A DNA stretch of 64,000 nucleotides. It comes from Aminiphilus circumscriptus DSM 16581 (GTDB lineage Bacteria; Synergistota; Synergistia; Synergistales; Aminiphilaceae). Positions 26,623 through 35,139 of the stretch are shown here, one piece after another. The translations under genes were made by a program, and so were the position numbers. The notes beneath the pieces are model-generated. The model ran no database searches and had not been told where the DNA came from. It was given only the letters and a program-made list of their open reading frames with translations. Location of the stretch: contig NZ_JAFY01000007.1 in NCBI RefSeq assembly GCF_000526375.1, forward strand, positions 744,001-808,000, given 5' to 3'. Every line of letters begins with the position of its first letter. Positions within the stretch are counted from its first letter, which is position 1.

Positions 26623-27666
26623 ATGAACGTTCTCCTCGCCATGAGCGGCGGCATCGACAGCTCTGTGGCAGCTCTGTCGCTGCTCCGCGAAAATGCCGCC
26701 GTCCGCGGGATATTTCTCAAAATGCATGATAAACACGTCACCGAAGAGGAACGCGTACAGGAAATCTGCGACGTCCTCGGAATTCCCCTTCGCACTCTGG
26801 ATGTGCGCGATCTCTTTTCCGATCGGATTTTACAACCCTTTCTGGAGGAGTACGGACGGGGTTTCACACCTAATCCGTGCGTTCTCTGCAATGCGGAAGT
26901 GAAATTCGCCGTTCTCTTCAGGTTTGCACATCTGGAAAACGCGGACTACGTGGCTACCGGCCACTACGCGACATGCGCTGTTGTCTCCGGGGACGTCGGG
27001 ATTTTCCGGGGAACGGACGAAAAAAAGGATCAAAGTTACATGCTCTATCGCCTGCGAAAAGAGTGGCTCCCATCTCTTCTGTTCCCTCTAGGAACACAAC
27101 ACAAGCGCGATGTCGTTCGAATCAGCCAGGCACATTTCGGCAACCTCTTTTCTTCGGTGAAGGAAAGCCAGGATATCTGCTTTCTTCCTTCGGGGACGCT
27201 TCGAAACTACCTCGAGAAAGCTCTTTCAGAAATGCCCGACGGAGAGATCGTCTCCCTCGACGGAAAGACGCTTGGTAGACACGGAGGGCTCTTTCGATAT
27301 ACGATTGGGCAGCGAGAAGGCTTGGGCTTGTCCGGCGGCCCGTGGTTCGTCGTCGCCGTTGACGCAATGGCGAACAAGGTTGTCGTAGGCGAACGGAAAG
27401 ATCTGGATGTTTCTGTAATACAGTGCACACGATCGAATTGGCTCGTGTCCGCTCCAGAACGACACGAGCCGCATTGTGCCCAGTTTCGATACCGCTGCCG
27501 TCCCGTACGATGCACCTTTACCCTCCATGCTGATGATCACTTCGTCGTGACACCAGAGGACCCGGTGGAGGGAGTGGCCCCAGGCCAATCTCTCGTGCTT
27601 TACCAGGGCGATCGGCTTCTTGGAGGCGGCATCATCGAAAAAACCGTAAGGAGGAATCGTTCATGA
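26623..27666 (+). CDS. mnmA: tRNA-specific 2-thiouridylase
   Basis: Forms 2-thiouridine at wobble position U34 of tRNA for Lys, Glu and Gln. The 347-aa protein has the PP-loop AMSGGIDSSVAAL, NPCVLCNAEVKF with one active Cys, VATGHYA, and SQDICFLPSG with the second Cys, followed by the C-terminal beta domain (RYTIGQREGLGL). The stop overlaps the start of the Lon-related gene (ATGA). Confidence 0.95.
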   Translation: MNVLLAMSGGIDSSVAALSLLRENAAVRGIFLKMHDKHVTEEERVQEICDVLGIPLRTLDVRDLFSDRILQPFLEEYGRGFTPNPCVLCNAEVKFAVLFRFAHLENADYVATGHYATCAVVSGDVGIFRGTDEKKDQSYMLYRLRKEWLPSLLFPLGTQHKRDVVRISQAHFGNLFSSVKESQDICFLPSGTLRNYLEKALSEMPDGEIVSLDGKTLGRHGGLFRYTIGQREGLGLSGGPWFVVAVDAMANKVVVGERKDLDVSVIQCTRSNWLVSAPERHEPHCAQFRYRCRPVRCTFTLHADDHFVVTPEDPVEGVAPGQSLVLYQGDRLLGGGIIEKTVRRNRS

Positions 27667-30173
27667 CCGTGCGCGATCATGCTTTGCTCCCACCTGAAAA
27701 ATTGCGAAAAACCACCGACCCGGCGGTCCTCGGCTTTACGACGACGTCGAACATCGATTGTCTTGAGGGACTCATCGGACAAAAGCGGGCAGTCAAATCC
27801 ATTTCCTTTGGCCTCGCCGTTCCGGCCAAGGGGTACAACATTTTCGTCGTTGGAAACCCAGGAAGCGGACGCACCACCTACACGCTAAAGCAGCTCCAGA
27901 GCCGGGCGGAACAAGAAACCACTCCGGAGGATTGGGTCTACGTGTACAATTTCGCAGATCCAGGACGCCCTCTCGCGGTAAACCTCCCCGCAGGAAAAGG
28001 GAAGGAGCTGGCCTCTCGACTGGAGGATCTTGTGGAAGATCTCAAGATCACCCTCAACAAGGCCTTCGAGAACAACCAGTACGAGGACAACAAAGCGACA
28101 CTGGTGAAGGAGTTCCAGGAGCAAGTCAACGCCTTCATGGAGGAGCTCCGCACCTGGGCCGCGGAAAAGGGATTCGCCATCAAACGCACCCCGCAGGGCT
28201 TTGTGAATATCCCTCTTGTGAACGAACAGACCGAGGACGGCAATACAACCCAGCGGGAAATGCAGCAGGAGGAATTCGAGGGACTGAGTGAGGAGCGCCA
28301 AAAGGAGCTTCAGGGCAACTCCGAGCAGATCTCTCAGAGAACACTTGAAACACTTCGAAAAATCCGGGATCTCGAAAAATCTCTGAAGGAGCGCATCAAA
28401 GATCTGGAAGCCGAAATCTGCCGAAATGCCATCAAACCTTTTCTCCAGGACCTGGGGGATGCATTCGGGCACGAGGGGAAGATCGGCGAGTGGATTGACG
28501 ATCTTGCGGAGGACATCATCGCAAATTTCAGCATGTTCATCGCAGCCGCCAGGGATGAAAATGCCGAGGTTGACTTCAGTCGTTACACGGTGAACGTCTT
28601 CGTCTCAAACGATCCGGAGAAGGGAGCCCCCGTGGTTTTCGAGACAAACCCGACCTATTACAACATGGCCGGAAAAGTCGAATATGAAAGTCGCCAGGGG
28701 TATCTCTACACCGATTTTAGACGTATCGTCGCCGGAGCTATGCACAAGGCGAACGGAGGCTACCTTCTCCTTGAGGCGGATGACCTTTTCCGCCATTTCA
28801 TGTCCTGGGACGCCATCAAGCGCGTTCTCAAAACAGGAGAGCTTGTTATCGAAAACCTGGGGGAACAGCTCGGATTCGTCCCCGTCTCCTCTCTTCGGCC
28901 AGAGCCGATCCCCCTTCACATCAAGATCGTTATCGTCGGTACCCGCTGGATCTACCACCTCCTTACCATCTACGACCCGGAGTTTCCGAAACTGTTCAAG
29001 GTCAAGGCCGACTTCGACGTTGACATGATACGCTCCGAGGAAACCGAGCGTGACATGGCTCGCTTCGTGGCAGGATTCGTGAAAAAAGAAAACCTGCTTC
29101 CCTTCACGAATTGCGCCGTGGCGGAACTGACCGAGTGGGCTTCGCGTCTCGCCGGACACCAGGAACGACTCTCTACGCAGTTCAACCGTATCGCTGAAAC
29201 CATCGTGGAAGCCTCCGCATGGACACAGATGGACGGCAAGGACATCGTACAGCGGGAGGACGTGCGCAAAGCCATCGAAGAAAAGACATTCCGGGCCAAT
29301 CTTATCGAAGAGCGCATTCAGCGAATCTTCGAGGATGGAACAATCCGCATCGACACGGAAGGCGCGATAGTCGGACAGGTCAATGGCCTGACCGTCATCG
29401 ATATGCGCGATCACGCCTTTGGTCAACCGGTTCGGATCACCGCCAACGCCTTCATGGGACAGGAGGGCGTTGTCAACATCGAACGCGAAGTCAAAATGAC
29501 CGGCCCTATCCATAACAAGGGATTACTCACTCTGAGCAGCTACCTCGGACGTATGTACGCCCAAGACATCCCTCTAGCTCTGTCGGCCCGCATCGCCTTC
29601 GAACAGACCTACGACGGAATCGAAGGCGATAGTGCCTCCTCGACGGAGCTGTACTGCCTCCTTTCCGCCCTTTCCGGAGTTCCCATTCGACAGGGCATTG
29701 CCGTAACGGGTTCCGTGGATCAGTTCGGTAACATTCAGCCCATTGGAGGCGCCAACGAGAAAATCGAAGGATTCTATCGCTATTGCAAAGCACGACGACT
29801 TACCGGAGATCAGGGTGTACTGGTTCCCGTACAGAACGTGCAACACCTCATGCTGCACCACGAAGTCGTCGAAGCGGTAAGAAACGGAGACTTCTCCGTC
29901 TGGGCCGTATCCAACATCGGAGAGGGCATTGAAATACTGACGGGTGTTCCCGCGGGGACGCCGGGCGACGATGGGGAGTACCCTGAAGAATGTATTCACG
30001 GCAAAGTGAAAAAACGCCTCAAAGAATGGCTGAAACGAGCCTCCTCACTGAAAAAGGAGTTGGGAGAGACCAACGGCGGAACAGCTGCGAAAACAAGCGC
30101 CAACAACGAGGAGGATGCTGGAGAAACAACAGGCCCACAGGATGACAATGACGACACGGACAATGTCGAATAA
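27663..30173 (+). CDS. Lon-related ATP-dependent protease (AAA plus Ser-Lys protease domain)
   Basis: An 836-aa protein of the Lon-like family that lacks the classical Lon N-domain. An early P-loop variant GNPGSGRTT has Arg in place of the usual Lys, as is known in this family. A long helical insert (about 110-270) precedes a second AAA part (GAMHKANGGYLLLEADDLF). The C-terminal protease domain has the catalytic Ser in EGDSASSTEL and Lys in GGANEKIEGFYRYC. The last 45 residues are acidic, Asn- and Thr-rich and probably disordered. The SD AAGGAGGAA precedes ATG 27663. Confidence 0.88.
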   Translation: MTVRDHALLPPEKLRKTTDPAVLGFTTTSNIDCLEGLIGQKRAVKSISFGLAVPAKGYNIFVVGNPGSGRTTYTLKQLQSRAEQETTPEDWVYVYNFADPGRPLAVNLPAGKGKELASRLEDLVEDLKITLNKAFENNQYEDNKATLVKEFQEQVNAFMEELRTWAAEKGFAIKRTPQGFVNIPLVNEQTEDGNTTQREMQQEEFEGLSEERQKELQGNSEQISQRTLETLRKIRDLEKSLKERIKDLEAEICRNAIKPFLQDLGDAFGHEGKIGEWIDDLAEDIIANFSMFIAAARDENAEVDFSRYTVNVFVSNDPEKGAPVVFETNPTYYNMAGKVEYESRQGYLYTDFRRIVAGAMHKANGGYLLLEADDLFRHFMSWDAIKRVLKTGELVIENLGEQLGFVPVSSLRPEPIPLHIKIVIVGTRWIYHLLTIYDPEFPKLFKVKADFDVDMIRSEETERDMARFVAGFVKKENLLPFTNCAVAELTEWASRLAGHQERLSTQFNRIAETIVEASAWTQMDGKDIVQREDVRKAIEEKTFRANLIEERIQRIFEDGTIRIDTEGAIVGQVNGLTVIDMRDHAFGQPVRITANAFMGQEGVVNIEREVKMTGPIHNKGLLTLSSYLGRMYAQDIPLALSARIAFEQTYDGIEGDSASSTELYCLLSALSGVPIRQGIAVTGSVDQFGNIQPIGGANEKIEGFYRYCKARRLTGDQGVLVPVQNVQHLMLHHEVVEAVRNGDFSVWAVSNIGEGIEILTGVPAGTPGDDGEYPEECIHGKVKKRLKEWLKRASSLKKELGETNGGTAAKTSANNEEDAGETTGPQDDNDDTDNVE

Positions 30174-30894
30174 TAGAGGAGAAAAACATTTCCTGGAAAA
30201 ACGGGGTAAAGGGCTCTCCCGGAAATGGGTGGCACAGATTCTCGACATTCTCGAGGCAAACTGGGGAATGGAGGCAAATCCTCACTTCGTCTCCACCGAA
30301 GACCCTTTGGATGGATTGATACTTACGGTCCTCTCCCAGAACACGAACGACAGGAACAGAGACACCGCTTTCCTGCGTCTCAAACAGCGGTTCCCCTCCT
30401 GGAAAGAAGTGCACGAGGCACCGACGGAGAATCTGGAAGAGGCGATCCGTCCAGCAGGGTTGGGACCAACGAAAGCGAAGCGCATCATCCGCCTTCTCTC
30501 GCTGATCCTTGAGGCTTTCGGCGACTTCAGTCTCTCTTCCTTGCGAGGGTGGAATCCAGAGGAGGCAAGAGCCTATCTCGAAGCACTCCCTGGCGTGGGA
30601 GCGAAAACCGCCGCGTGCGTTCTTGTCTTCGATCTGGACATGCCCGCCTTTCCAGTGGACACACATATAGCGCGACTCTGCACCCGTATCGGCTTTGTTC
30701 TTCCCGGAACAACTCCGGAAGGTATTGCGCGCATTATGGAGCAATATGTCCCGAAGGACCGCTACCGTGGTGCACACCTCAACTTCATTGAACACGGGCG
30801 CCATGTTTGCGGCGCCAGAAAACCAGCCTGTGAGGAATGCCCCCTTCGCCTACGCTGCAACACGGGGAAAGGAGGTGGATCTTCTCGTGATTGA
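30163..30894 (+). CDS. nth: Endonuclease III-type DNA glycosylase/AP lyase
   Basis: Base-excision repair enzyme of the HhH-GPD superfamily. The domain includes the helix-hairpin-helix LPGVGAKTAACV with the catalytic Lys, the Asp in FPVDTHIARL, and a C-terminal 4Fe-4S loop with spacing C-x6-C-x2-C-x5-C (CGARKPACEECPLRLRC). The start is uncertain: ATG 30163 overlaps the Lon-related stop, the frame is open to 30115, and a GAGGAG occurs just after ATG 30163. About 243 aa from the chosen start. Confidence 0.88.
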   Translation: MSNNRGEKHFLEKRGKGLSRKWVAQILDILEANWGMEANPHFVSTEDPLDGLILTVLSQNTNDRNRDTAFLRLKQRFPSWKEVHEAPTENLEEAIRPAGLGPTKAKRIIRLLSLILEAFGDFSLSSLRGWNPEEARAYLEALPGVGAKTAACVLVFDLDMPAFPVDTHIARLCTRIGFVLPGTTPEGIARIMEQYVPKDRYRGAHLNFIEHGRHVCGARKPACEECPLRLRCNTGKGGGSSRD

Positions 30895-32041
30895 CGCTAC
30901 CCTGTATCTTGTCGGTGTCGCTCCCTGCCAGGACTACGGGCCGGAAAAGGTCCGTGCCGCAGTGGACAGCGCCGTCGCACATGCAGGTGGATGGCCTCTC
31001 ATTTCCGGAGATGTTCTCTTCAAGGCAAACCTCCTCGCACCCCGTAACCCGGAAGATGCGGTGACAACCCACCCGTCCGTTCTTCGGGGAGCAATCCATT
31101 CGCTGAAAGCACGCAATCCGGAGATACAAGAACTCCTTATCGCGGACAATCCCGGCTATATTTTTAGTCATCAAAAAGAAATGCTCCTCTCCAAGAGCGG
31201 CATGGCAGAACTGGAACAATCCGGACTCGCCAAGGTGGAATTACTTTCCGAACGGGGGCTCGTCAATGTGGGGAAGGGGAAGGCTCTTCTCTCGTCCATG
31301 CGTATCGCACGCACCTATCTGGAGGCCGGGACCGTGGTCAACGCGGCCAAGCTGAAAACACATGTGGAGACGGAAATGACGGGATGCCTGAAAAACATCT
31401 TCGGCATCGCGGATACATCGACGAGAAAAAGTGCACACACCTCCAGGTCGGACGAGCACCTTTGCCATGCTATCCTTGACATCTTCGAAATTCGCCCACC
31501 GGAATTTCATCTTCTCGATGCCGTGACCGCCATGGAGGGGAAGGGACCATCCCACGGAACCCCTCGCCACCTCGGTTGGATTCTCGCCGGGAAAAACGCT
31601 CTCGCCATCGATGCAGTGGCGGCGTGGATGATGGGATACCAGGATCCCTTCTCGATTCCGCTTTTGCGCGTTGCCCGCAAACGCGGCATAGGGCCAGGGT
31701 CTCTTGAGGCAATCCATCTCCAGGGAGCATCTTGGGAACAGATCCGCTGTCCTGGCTTCAAGAGAGCTCCGGGAAATATCCGCTGGATTCCTACGTTTCT
31801 AAGAGGTGCGGTACACGGGCTCGTCAGAGTTAAGCCGCTTCTTCAGCGGGAGCACTGTGTTCGCTGCGGCATCTGTGCCACCGTGTGTCCCGTGAATGCC
31901 ATCGAACTTCGGGAAGGATACCCCGTTATCGACTCGAACCGCTGTGTTTCCTGTCTTTGCTGCCACGAGATGTGTCCTCCCGGAGCGATGACCGCAAAGG
32001 AGAATTTTTTGGCTCGGATTGCCATTCGAAACAGGGCCTGA
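30887..32041 (+). CDS. DUF362 protein with C-terminal 2x[4Fe-4S] ferredoxin domain
   Basis: A 384-aa protein. The N-terminal two thirds are DUF362 (PEKVRAAVDSAVAHAGG, VFKANLL, NAAKLKTHVETEMTGCLKNIFG, LLDAVTAMEGKGPSHGTPR, AIDAVAAWMMGY). The C-terminus has two 4Fe-4S motifs, CVRCGICATVCP and CVSCLCCHEMCP. The frame is open far upstream inside nth, but GTG 30887 follows AAAGGAGGTG and overlaps the nth stop by 8 nt. The family is thought to be an electron-transfer or Fe-S associated protein with no fixed role. Confidence 0.88.
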   Translation: MIDATLYLVGVAPCQDYGPEKVRAAVDSAVAHAGGWPLISGDVLFKANLLAPRNPEDAVTTHPSVLRGAIHSLKARNPEIQELLIADNPGYIFSHQKEMLLSKSGMAELEQSGLAKVELLSERGLVNVGKGKALLSSMRIARTYLEAGTVVNAAKLKTHVETEMTGCLKNIFGIADTSTRKSAHTSRSDEHLCHAILDIFEIRPPEFHLLDAVTAMEGKGPSHGTPRHLGWILAGKNALAIDAVAAWMMGYQDPFSIPLLRVARKRGIGPGSLEAIHLQGASWEQIRCPGFKRAPGNIRWIPTFLRGAVHGLVRVKPLLQREHCVRCGICATVCPVNAIELREGYPVIDSNRCVSCLCCHEMCPPGAMTAKENFLARIAIRNRA

Positions 32042-32076
32042 GCCTGACTCACTTTCGCTCGATGCTCCTGTACAAG

Positions 32077-32128
32077 AAAACCATGCACAAAGGCCGGAGG
32101 CGTTCCTCCGGTCTTTGTGCATGGTTTT
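32077..32128. terminator. Strong bidirectional intrinsic terminator
   Basis: An almost perfect stem of about 24 bp: AAAACCATGCACAAAG and GCCGGAGG, a CGTT loop, then CCTCCGGT and CTTTGTGCATGGTTTT. A-runs and T-runs at both ends let it work from both sides. It separates the plus-strand hypF-distal block from the minus-strand TrpR-like gene. Confidence 0.9.
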
Positions 32129-32195
32129 CTCTTGAGTCGCGAATATTTTCGCTCCTGCGGGAAAAAGCTGCGGAACGTTTTCTTCTGAAAGAGAC

Positions 32196-32489
32196 CTACT
32201 TTTCTTCCTTCATTCTCTCAAGAACCAGCTTGTATCCATCCGCGCCATACTCGAGAAATTTCTTGACGCGGCTGATCGTCGCGGTGCTCGCTCCCGTCTG
32301 CTGCGCAATCTGAGGGTAGGTATATCCCTCACTCAGGAGGCGCGCAACTTCCAAACGCTGTGCCAGAGCCCGAATTTCACCTATAGTGGCAATATCCTCC
32401 AGGAAACTGTACACTTCCTCCGGGTTTTCCAGCGACAAAAACGCATTGCACAGTTGATCCGTCAAACGATCCTTCCACTTTTCCGCCAT
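32196..32489 (-). CDS. TrpR-like YerC/YecD family transcriptional regulator
   Basis: A 97-aa helical protein with a central helix-turn-helix, EGYTYPQIAQQTGASTATISRVKKFL, and a family N-terminus that includes LENPEEVYSFLEDIATIGEI. It belongs to the Trp repressor-like clan; ligand and targets are unknown in YerC. Lying next to hisC it might respond to amino-acid supply, but that is inference from position only. It has its own promoter at 32547-32575. Confidence 0.88.
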   Translation of the reverse strand: MAEKWKDRLTDQLCNAFLSLENPEEVYSFLEDIATIGEIRALAQRLEVARLLSEGYTYPQIAQQTGASTATISRVKKFLEYGADGYKLVLERMKEEK

Positions 32490-32546
32490 GCAGGATTCCT
32501 CCTCCGTGTGTTCCAGAAATCAGGTCATCCTATTTCCTTTCACCGC

Positions 32547-32575
32547 ATTCTAGCACATACTCCGGAGAGGTTCAA
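32547..32575 (-). promoter_or_regulatory. Probable sigma-70 promoter for the TrpR-like gene
   Basis: Minus strand TTGAAC (32575-32570), 17-bp spacer, TAGAAT (32552-32547). It is located 58 nt before the ATG at 32489. It lies downstream of hisC, so the regulator can be transcribed separately. Confidence 0.65.
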
Positions 32576-32620
32576 GGATCACAACGGTAAAGTGGAGCAT
32601 GCACAGCGAATCACACATCC

Positions 32621-33721
32621 TTACGCCAGAGCACTTGTCGACAGGGAGTGCTCTTCTTCGCCACCAACACATGCCTGGCTACATTCATCCAGAACGGCCC
32701 GCATGTCTTCCTCGCGGCCGACGGTGATACGAAGCCATGTCCCTTCCCAGGGGAGATCGCTGAGAAATTTCACCCGAATGCCTGCCCGTTCAAAAAGAGA
32801 ACGGGCGAAGCGTTCCTCGGCTGTGGTACGCAGCAGAACAAAATTTCCGTCACTGGGGAAAGCTTCCCATCCGGGAATTCGTGCCATGCTCTCCACAAAA
32901 CGGTCTCTCATGTAGCGGATACTGTACACGCGGCTTTCCATCCATTCTCTGTAGTGGAGAAGGATCTTCGCGATCTCTTGGGTAAGTACATTCACATTGA
33001 AAGGCCCCCGCACATCATTCAGTGCCTTACAGATTTTTTCCCCGGAGACAGAATAGCCGAGGCGGATGCCTGCGAGCCCCCACGCCTTGGAAAGAGTGCG
33101 GAGAACAAGCACATGGCGGGGAAACCCTTCTTTTTTAAAAATATCCAGAACAGATTGACCACCAAACTCGATGTACGCCTCATCGAGGACGACAGGGCAG
33201 GGAGAAAGTCTGGCTAATCTCGCCAAAAATTCCGGTCCCATGGAAAAACCGGTAGGATTATTGGGACTGTCGAGAAGGACAAGCTTCGGCGACGATGCAG
33301 CTACGGCATCCAAAAGCGCCTCTTCGTCGATGCGAAACATTCCCTGCCGTGAATCCAACTCCACGGGCACAGTCTTCTCGCGAGCTCCGAACACACGAAT
33401 CAGGTGGGAATACTGCGAAAAGGAAGGATGCAGACGAAGGACCACATCCCCGGGTTTGACGAAAGCGAGAAAACAGAGAAAAAGAATCTCGTCGCCGCCA
33501 TTGCCCACAATAAGTTGGCTCGCATCCACATTCACGTATCCCGCCAAGGCCTCCCGGAGGGATCGATATTCCGGCTCAGGGTAACGATTCAAAGTAATCG
33601 TTGAAAGGAGATCCCGAATCTCTTCTCTCGGGGAGGGGGGAAGATCGAACGGATTCTCATTCTTATCGAGGCAAACCTCACCTGTGTTCATTGCAAAAAA
33701 CGCTTCGCGACCAAACCGCAT
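32621..33721 (-). CDS. hisC: Histidinol-phosphate aminotransferase family (PLP-dependent)
   Basis: Class I/II aminotransferase of 366 aa, HisC-like by motifs: DKNENPFDLPPS near the N-terminus, LVLLDSPNNPTG, VVLDEAYIEF and the PLP-lysine segment TLSKAWGLAGIRLGY. It normally converts imidazole acetol-phosphate to histidinol-phosphate. No other his genes are here, so it could serve histidine synthesis from a scattered pathway or act on aromatic amino acids. The SD AAGGAGGAG precedes ATG 33721. Confidence 0.87.
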   Translation of the reverse strand: MRFGREAFFAMNTGEVCLDKNENPFDLPPSPREEIRDLLSTITLNRYPEPEYRSLREALAGYVNVDASQLIVGNGGDEILFLCFLAFVKPGDVVLRLHPSFSQYSHLIRVFGAREKTVPVELDSRQGMFRIDEEALLDAVAASSPKLVLLDSPNNPTGFSMGPEFLARLARLSPCPVVLDEAYIEFGGQSVLDIFKKEGFPRHVLVLRTLSKAWGLAGIRLGYSVSGEKICKALNDVRGPFNVNVLTQEIAKILLHYREWMESRVYSIRYMRDRFVESMARIPGWEAFPSDGNFVLLRTTAEERFARSLFERAGIRVKFLSDLPWEGTWLRITVGREEDMRAVLDECSQACVGGEEEHSLSTSALA

Positions 33722-33955
33722 GACCCCTATCTCCTCCTTGATTGCTGTTTACTCCGATAAAATGATGTTTTTGTCAACGTTGGGCAGTCTATCATGTCTT
33801 TCTTCGCCCGTCAAGTCCCCTTTCTTTGCTTGTGGCCATCAGGAATGCGATAGTTTCAGAGTTCTTTTCACTGCCTGAATGCAGAGAACTGCTGCTTAGT
33901 CCGTGACCTTCGAGTTCCGTATAAACAGCAAGCCAAGAGAAAACCGCAAAAAAAC
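33722..33955. other. Divergent intergenic region hisC / rplU, hisC side
   Basis: Contains the hisC SD and a TTGACA on the minus strand (near 33770) without a well-placed -10 box. I see no ORF, RNA gene or clear T-box here. The rplU promoter lies at its right edge. Confidence 0.5.
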
Positions 33956-33984
33956 TTGACGCAAAGGACAGGTATTCGTAAAAT
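33956..33984 (+). promoter_or_regulatory. Sigma-70 promoter for rplU-prp-rpmA-obgE
   Basis: TTGACG (33956-33961), exactly 17 bp, TAAAAT (33979-33984). The transcription start would leave an 85-nt leader before the rplU ATG at 34078, with space for autogenous L21 control, though no structure was identified. Confidence 0.8.
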
Positions 33985-34077
33985 GCTTGGGTTAGTATTC
34001 GTATGCGCATGGGACAGGTGCAAAAGAATCCTTTCGGATCACCTGAAAAATCCCAGCGGAAAGGGGACAGACTGTTC

Positions 34078-34395
34078 ATGTACGCAATTGTTGAAGCATG
34101 CGGCAAGCAGTATCGTGTTGCTCCGGGAGATGTCGTCAAGATCGATCATCTTCAGCTCGCCGAGGGCGAGCCTCTTCGTCTTGAGAAGATTCTCTTCGTC
34201 CAAAAAGACGACGCAACGGTGACGGTGGGAACGCCTTTTGTCCAGGGAGCCTCTGTGCGTGGAACCGTCTTAGCGCATGGCAAGGATCCGAAAGTGATGG
34301 TCTTCAGATACCGTCGCAAGAAAAACATCCGAAGATTTCGCGGCCACCGACAGCAGTTCACTCAAGTGAAAATTGAAGGCATTGATGTAGAGTAA
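34078..34395 (+). CDS. rplU: 50S ribosomal protein L21
   Basis: A 105-aa L21 with the N-terminal YAIVEACGKQYRV and the basic C-terminal segment FRYRRKKNIRRFRGHRQQFT that is typical of the family. ATG 34078 follows AAAGGGGA; the frame is open to 34003 but homology starts at 34078. It opens the rplU-prp-rpmA-obgE operon. Confidence 0.97.
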   Translation: MYAIVEACGKQYRVAPGDVVKIDHLQLAEGEPLRLEKILFVQKDDATVTVGTPFVQGASVRGTVLAHGKDPKVMVFRYRRKKNIRRFRGHRQQFTQVKIEGIDVE

Positions 34396-34407
34396 TCTCT
34401 ATAAAAA

Positions 34408-34746
34408 ATGACGACTGTGCGTGTTTTTCGACGAGAAGGAACCATTGCAGCCGTCATAGCCGAGGGACATGCAGGTTATGCTCCGTCCGGTCAGGATATT
34501 GTTTGTGCTGGCGTATCGGTTCTTATGCAATGCCTCCAAGTTGGCCTAGAGGATGTGATTGGCCTCCGGGATGTTGAAATCACATGTGACGAAAAGGATG
34601 GGATGATGTCCATCCATTGGCACAATGGGAGTCATCCGTGTGTTGCTGTGCTTGCGGAATCTATCGTGAGAAGTATATATGGCATCTCCGCCGGATATCC
34701 GGAGATGGTACGGATCATAGAGGAGGATCACCATGCGGATCTTTAA
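34408..34746 (+). CDS. prp: Ribosomal-processing cysteine protease Prp
   Basis: Removes the N-terminal extension of ribosomal protein L27 in bacteria that carry it. The 112-aa protein has the catalytic His21 in EGHAGYA and Cys33 in [10 protein letters not shown], the spacing known for Prp (formerly YsxB). It overlaps rpmA by 14 nt. No strong SD is visible before ATG 34408, so it may rely on coupling to rplU. Its presence matches the cleavable L27 next door. Confidence 0.92.
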   Translation: MTTVRVFRREGTIAAVIAEGHAGYAPSGQDIVCAGVSVLMQCLQVGLEDVIGLRDVEITCDEKDGMMSIHWHNGSHPCVAVLAESIVRSIYGISAGYPEMVRIIEEDHHADL

Positions 34747-35023
34747 TCTTCAGCTTTTCGCGCATAAAAAGGGACAGGGCAGTAGCACCAATGGGCGTGA
34801 CACGATTGGAAAGAGATTGGGCGTCAAAAGACAGGATGGCCAGTTCGTTCTTGCGGGAAATATCCTTGTTCGCCAACGGGGAACCACTATTCACCCAGGG
34901 AAGAATGTCGGTTGCGGCAGGGATTATACTCTCTTTGCCCTTGAAGAAGGGATTGTTCGCTTTCAGATGAAGGGAAATCGGAAAGTCGTCAGTATCGCCC
35001 CTGTGTCTTTGGAAGTAGAGTAA
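34733..35023 (+). CDS. rpmA: 50S ribosomal protein L27 with Prp-cleavable N-terminus
   Basis: A 96-aa L27. The N-terminus [16 protein letters not shown] carries the NLQ-FA extension that Prp removes to expose the mature HKKGQG end near the peptidyl transferase centre. The remaining sequence has [18 protein letters not shown] and the terminal SIAPV segment. The SD AGAGGAGG lies in the 3' end of prp. Confidence 0.97.
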   Translation: MRIFNLQLFAHKKGQGSSTNGRDTIGKRLGVKRQDGQFVLAGNILVRQRGTTIHPGKNVGCGRDYTLFALEEGIVRFQMKGNRKVVSIAPVSLEVE

Positions 35024-35139
35024 TCCCTGGAGAATGACTTGGCTTGGACACAACGGAAACTGTGTTATGGGGCCGCCATGTGTGTGGTCCCTTTTTTCTT
35101 TTTCTTTGGGAAAAAATGAGTGGGAGTGGACGGTTTTCC

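Noticed and set aside
33722-34077. T-box or histidine leader upstream of hisC
   Set aside because: No T-box sequence (GGUGG-type), specifier hairpin or His-codon-rich leader peptide is visible.
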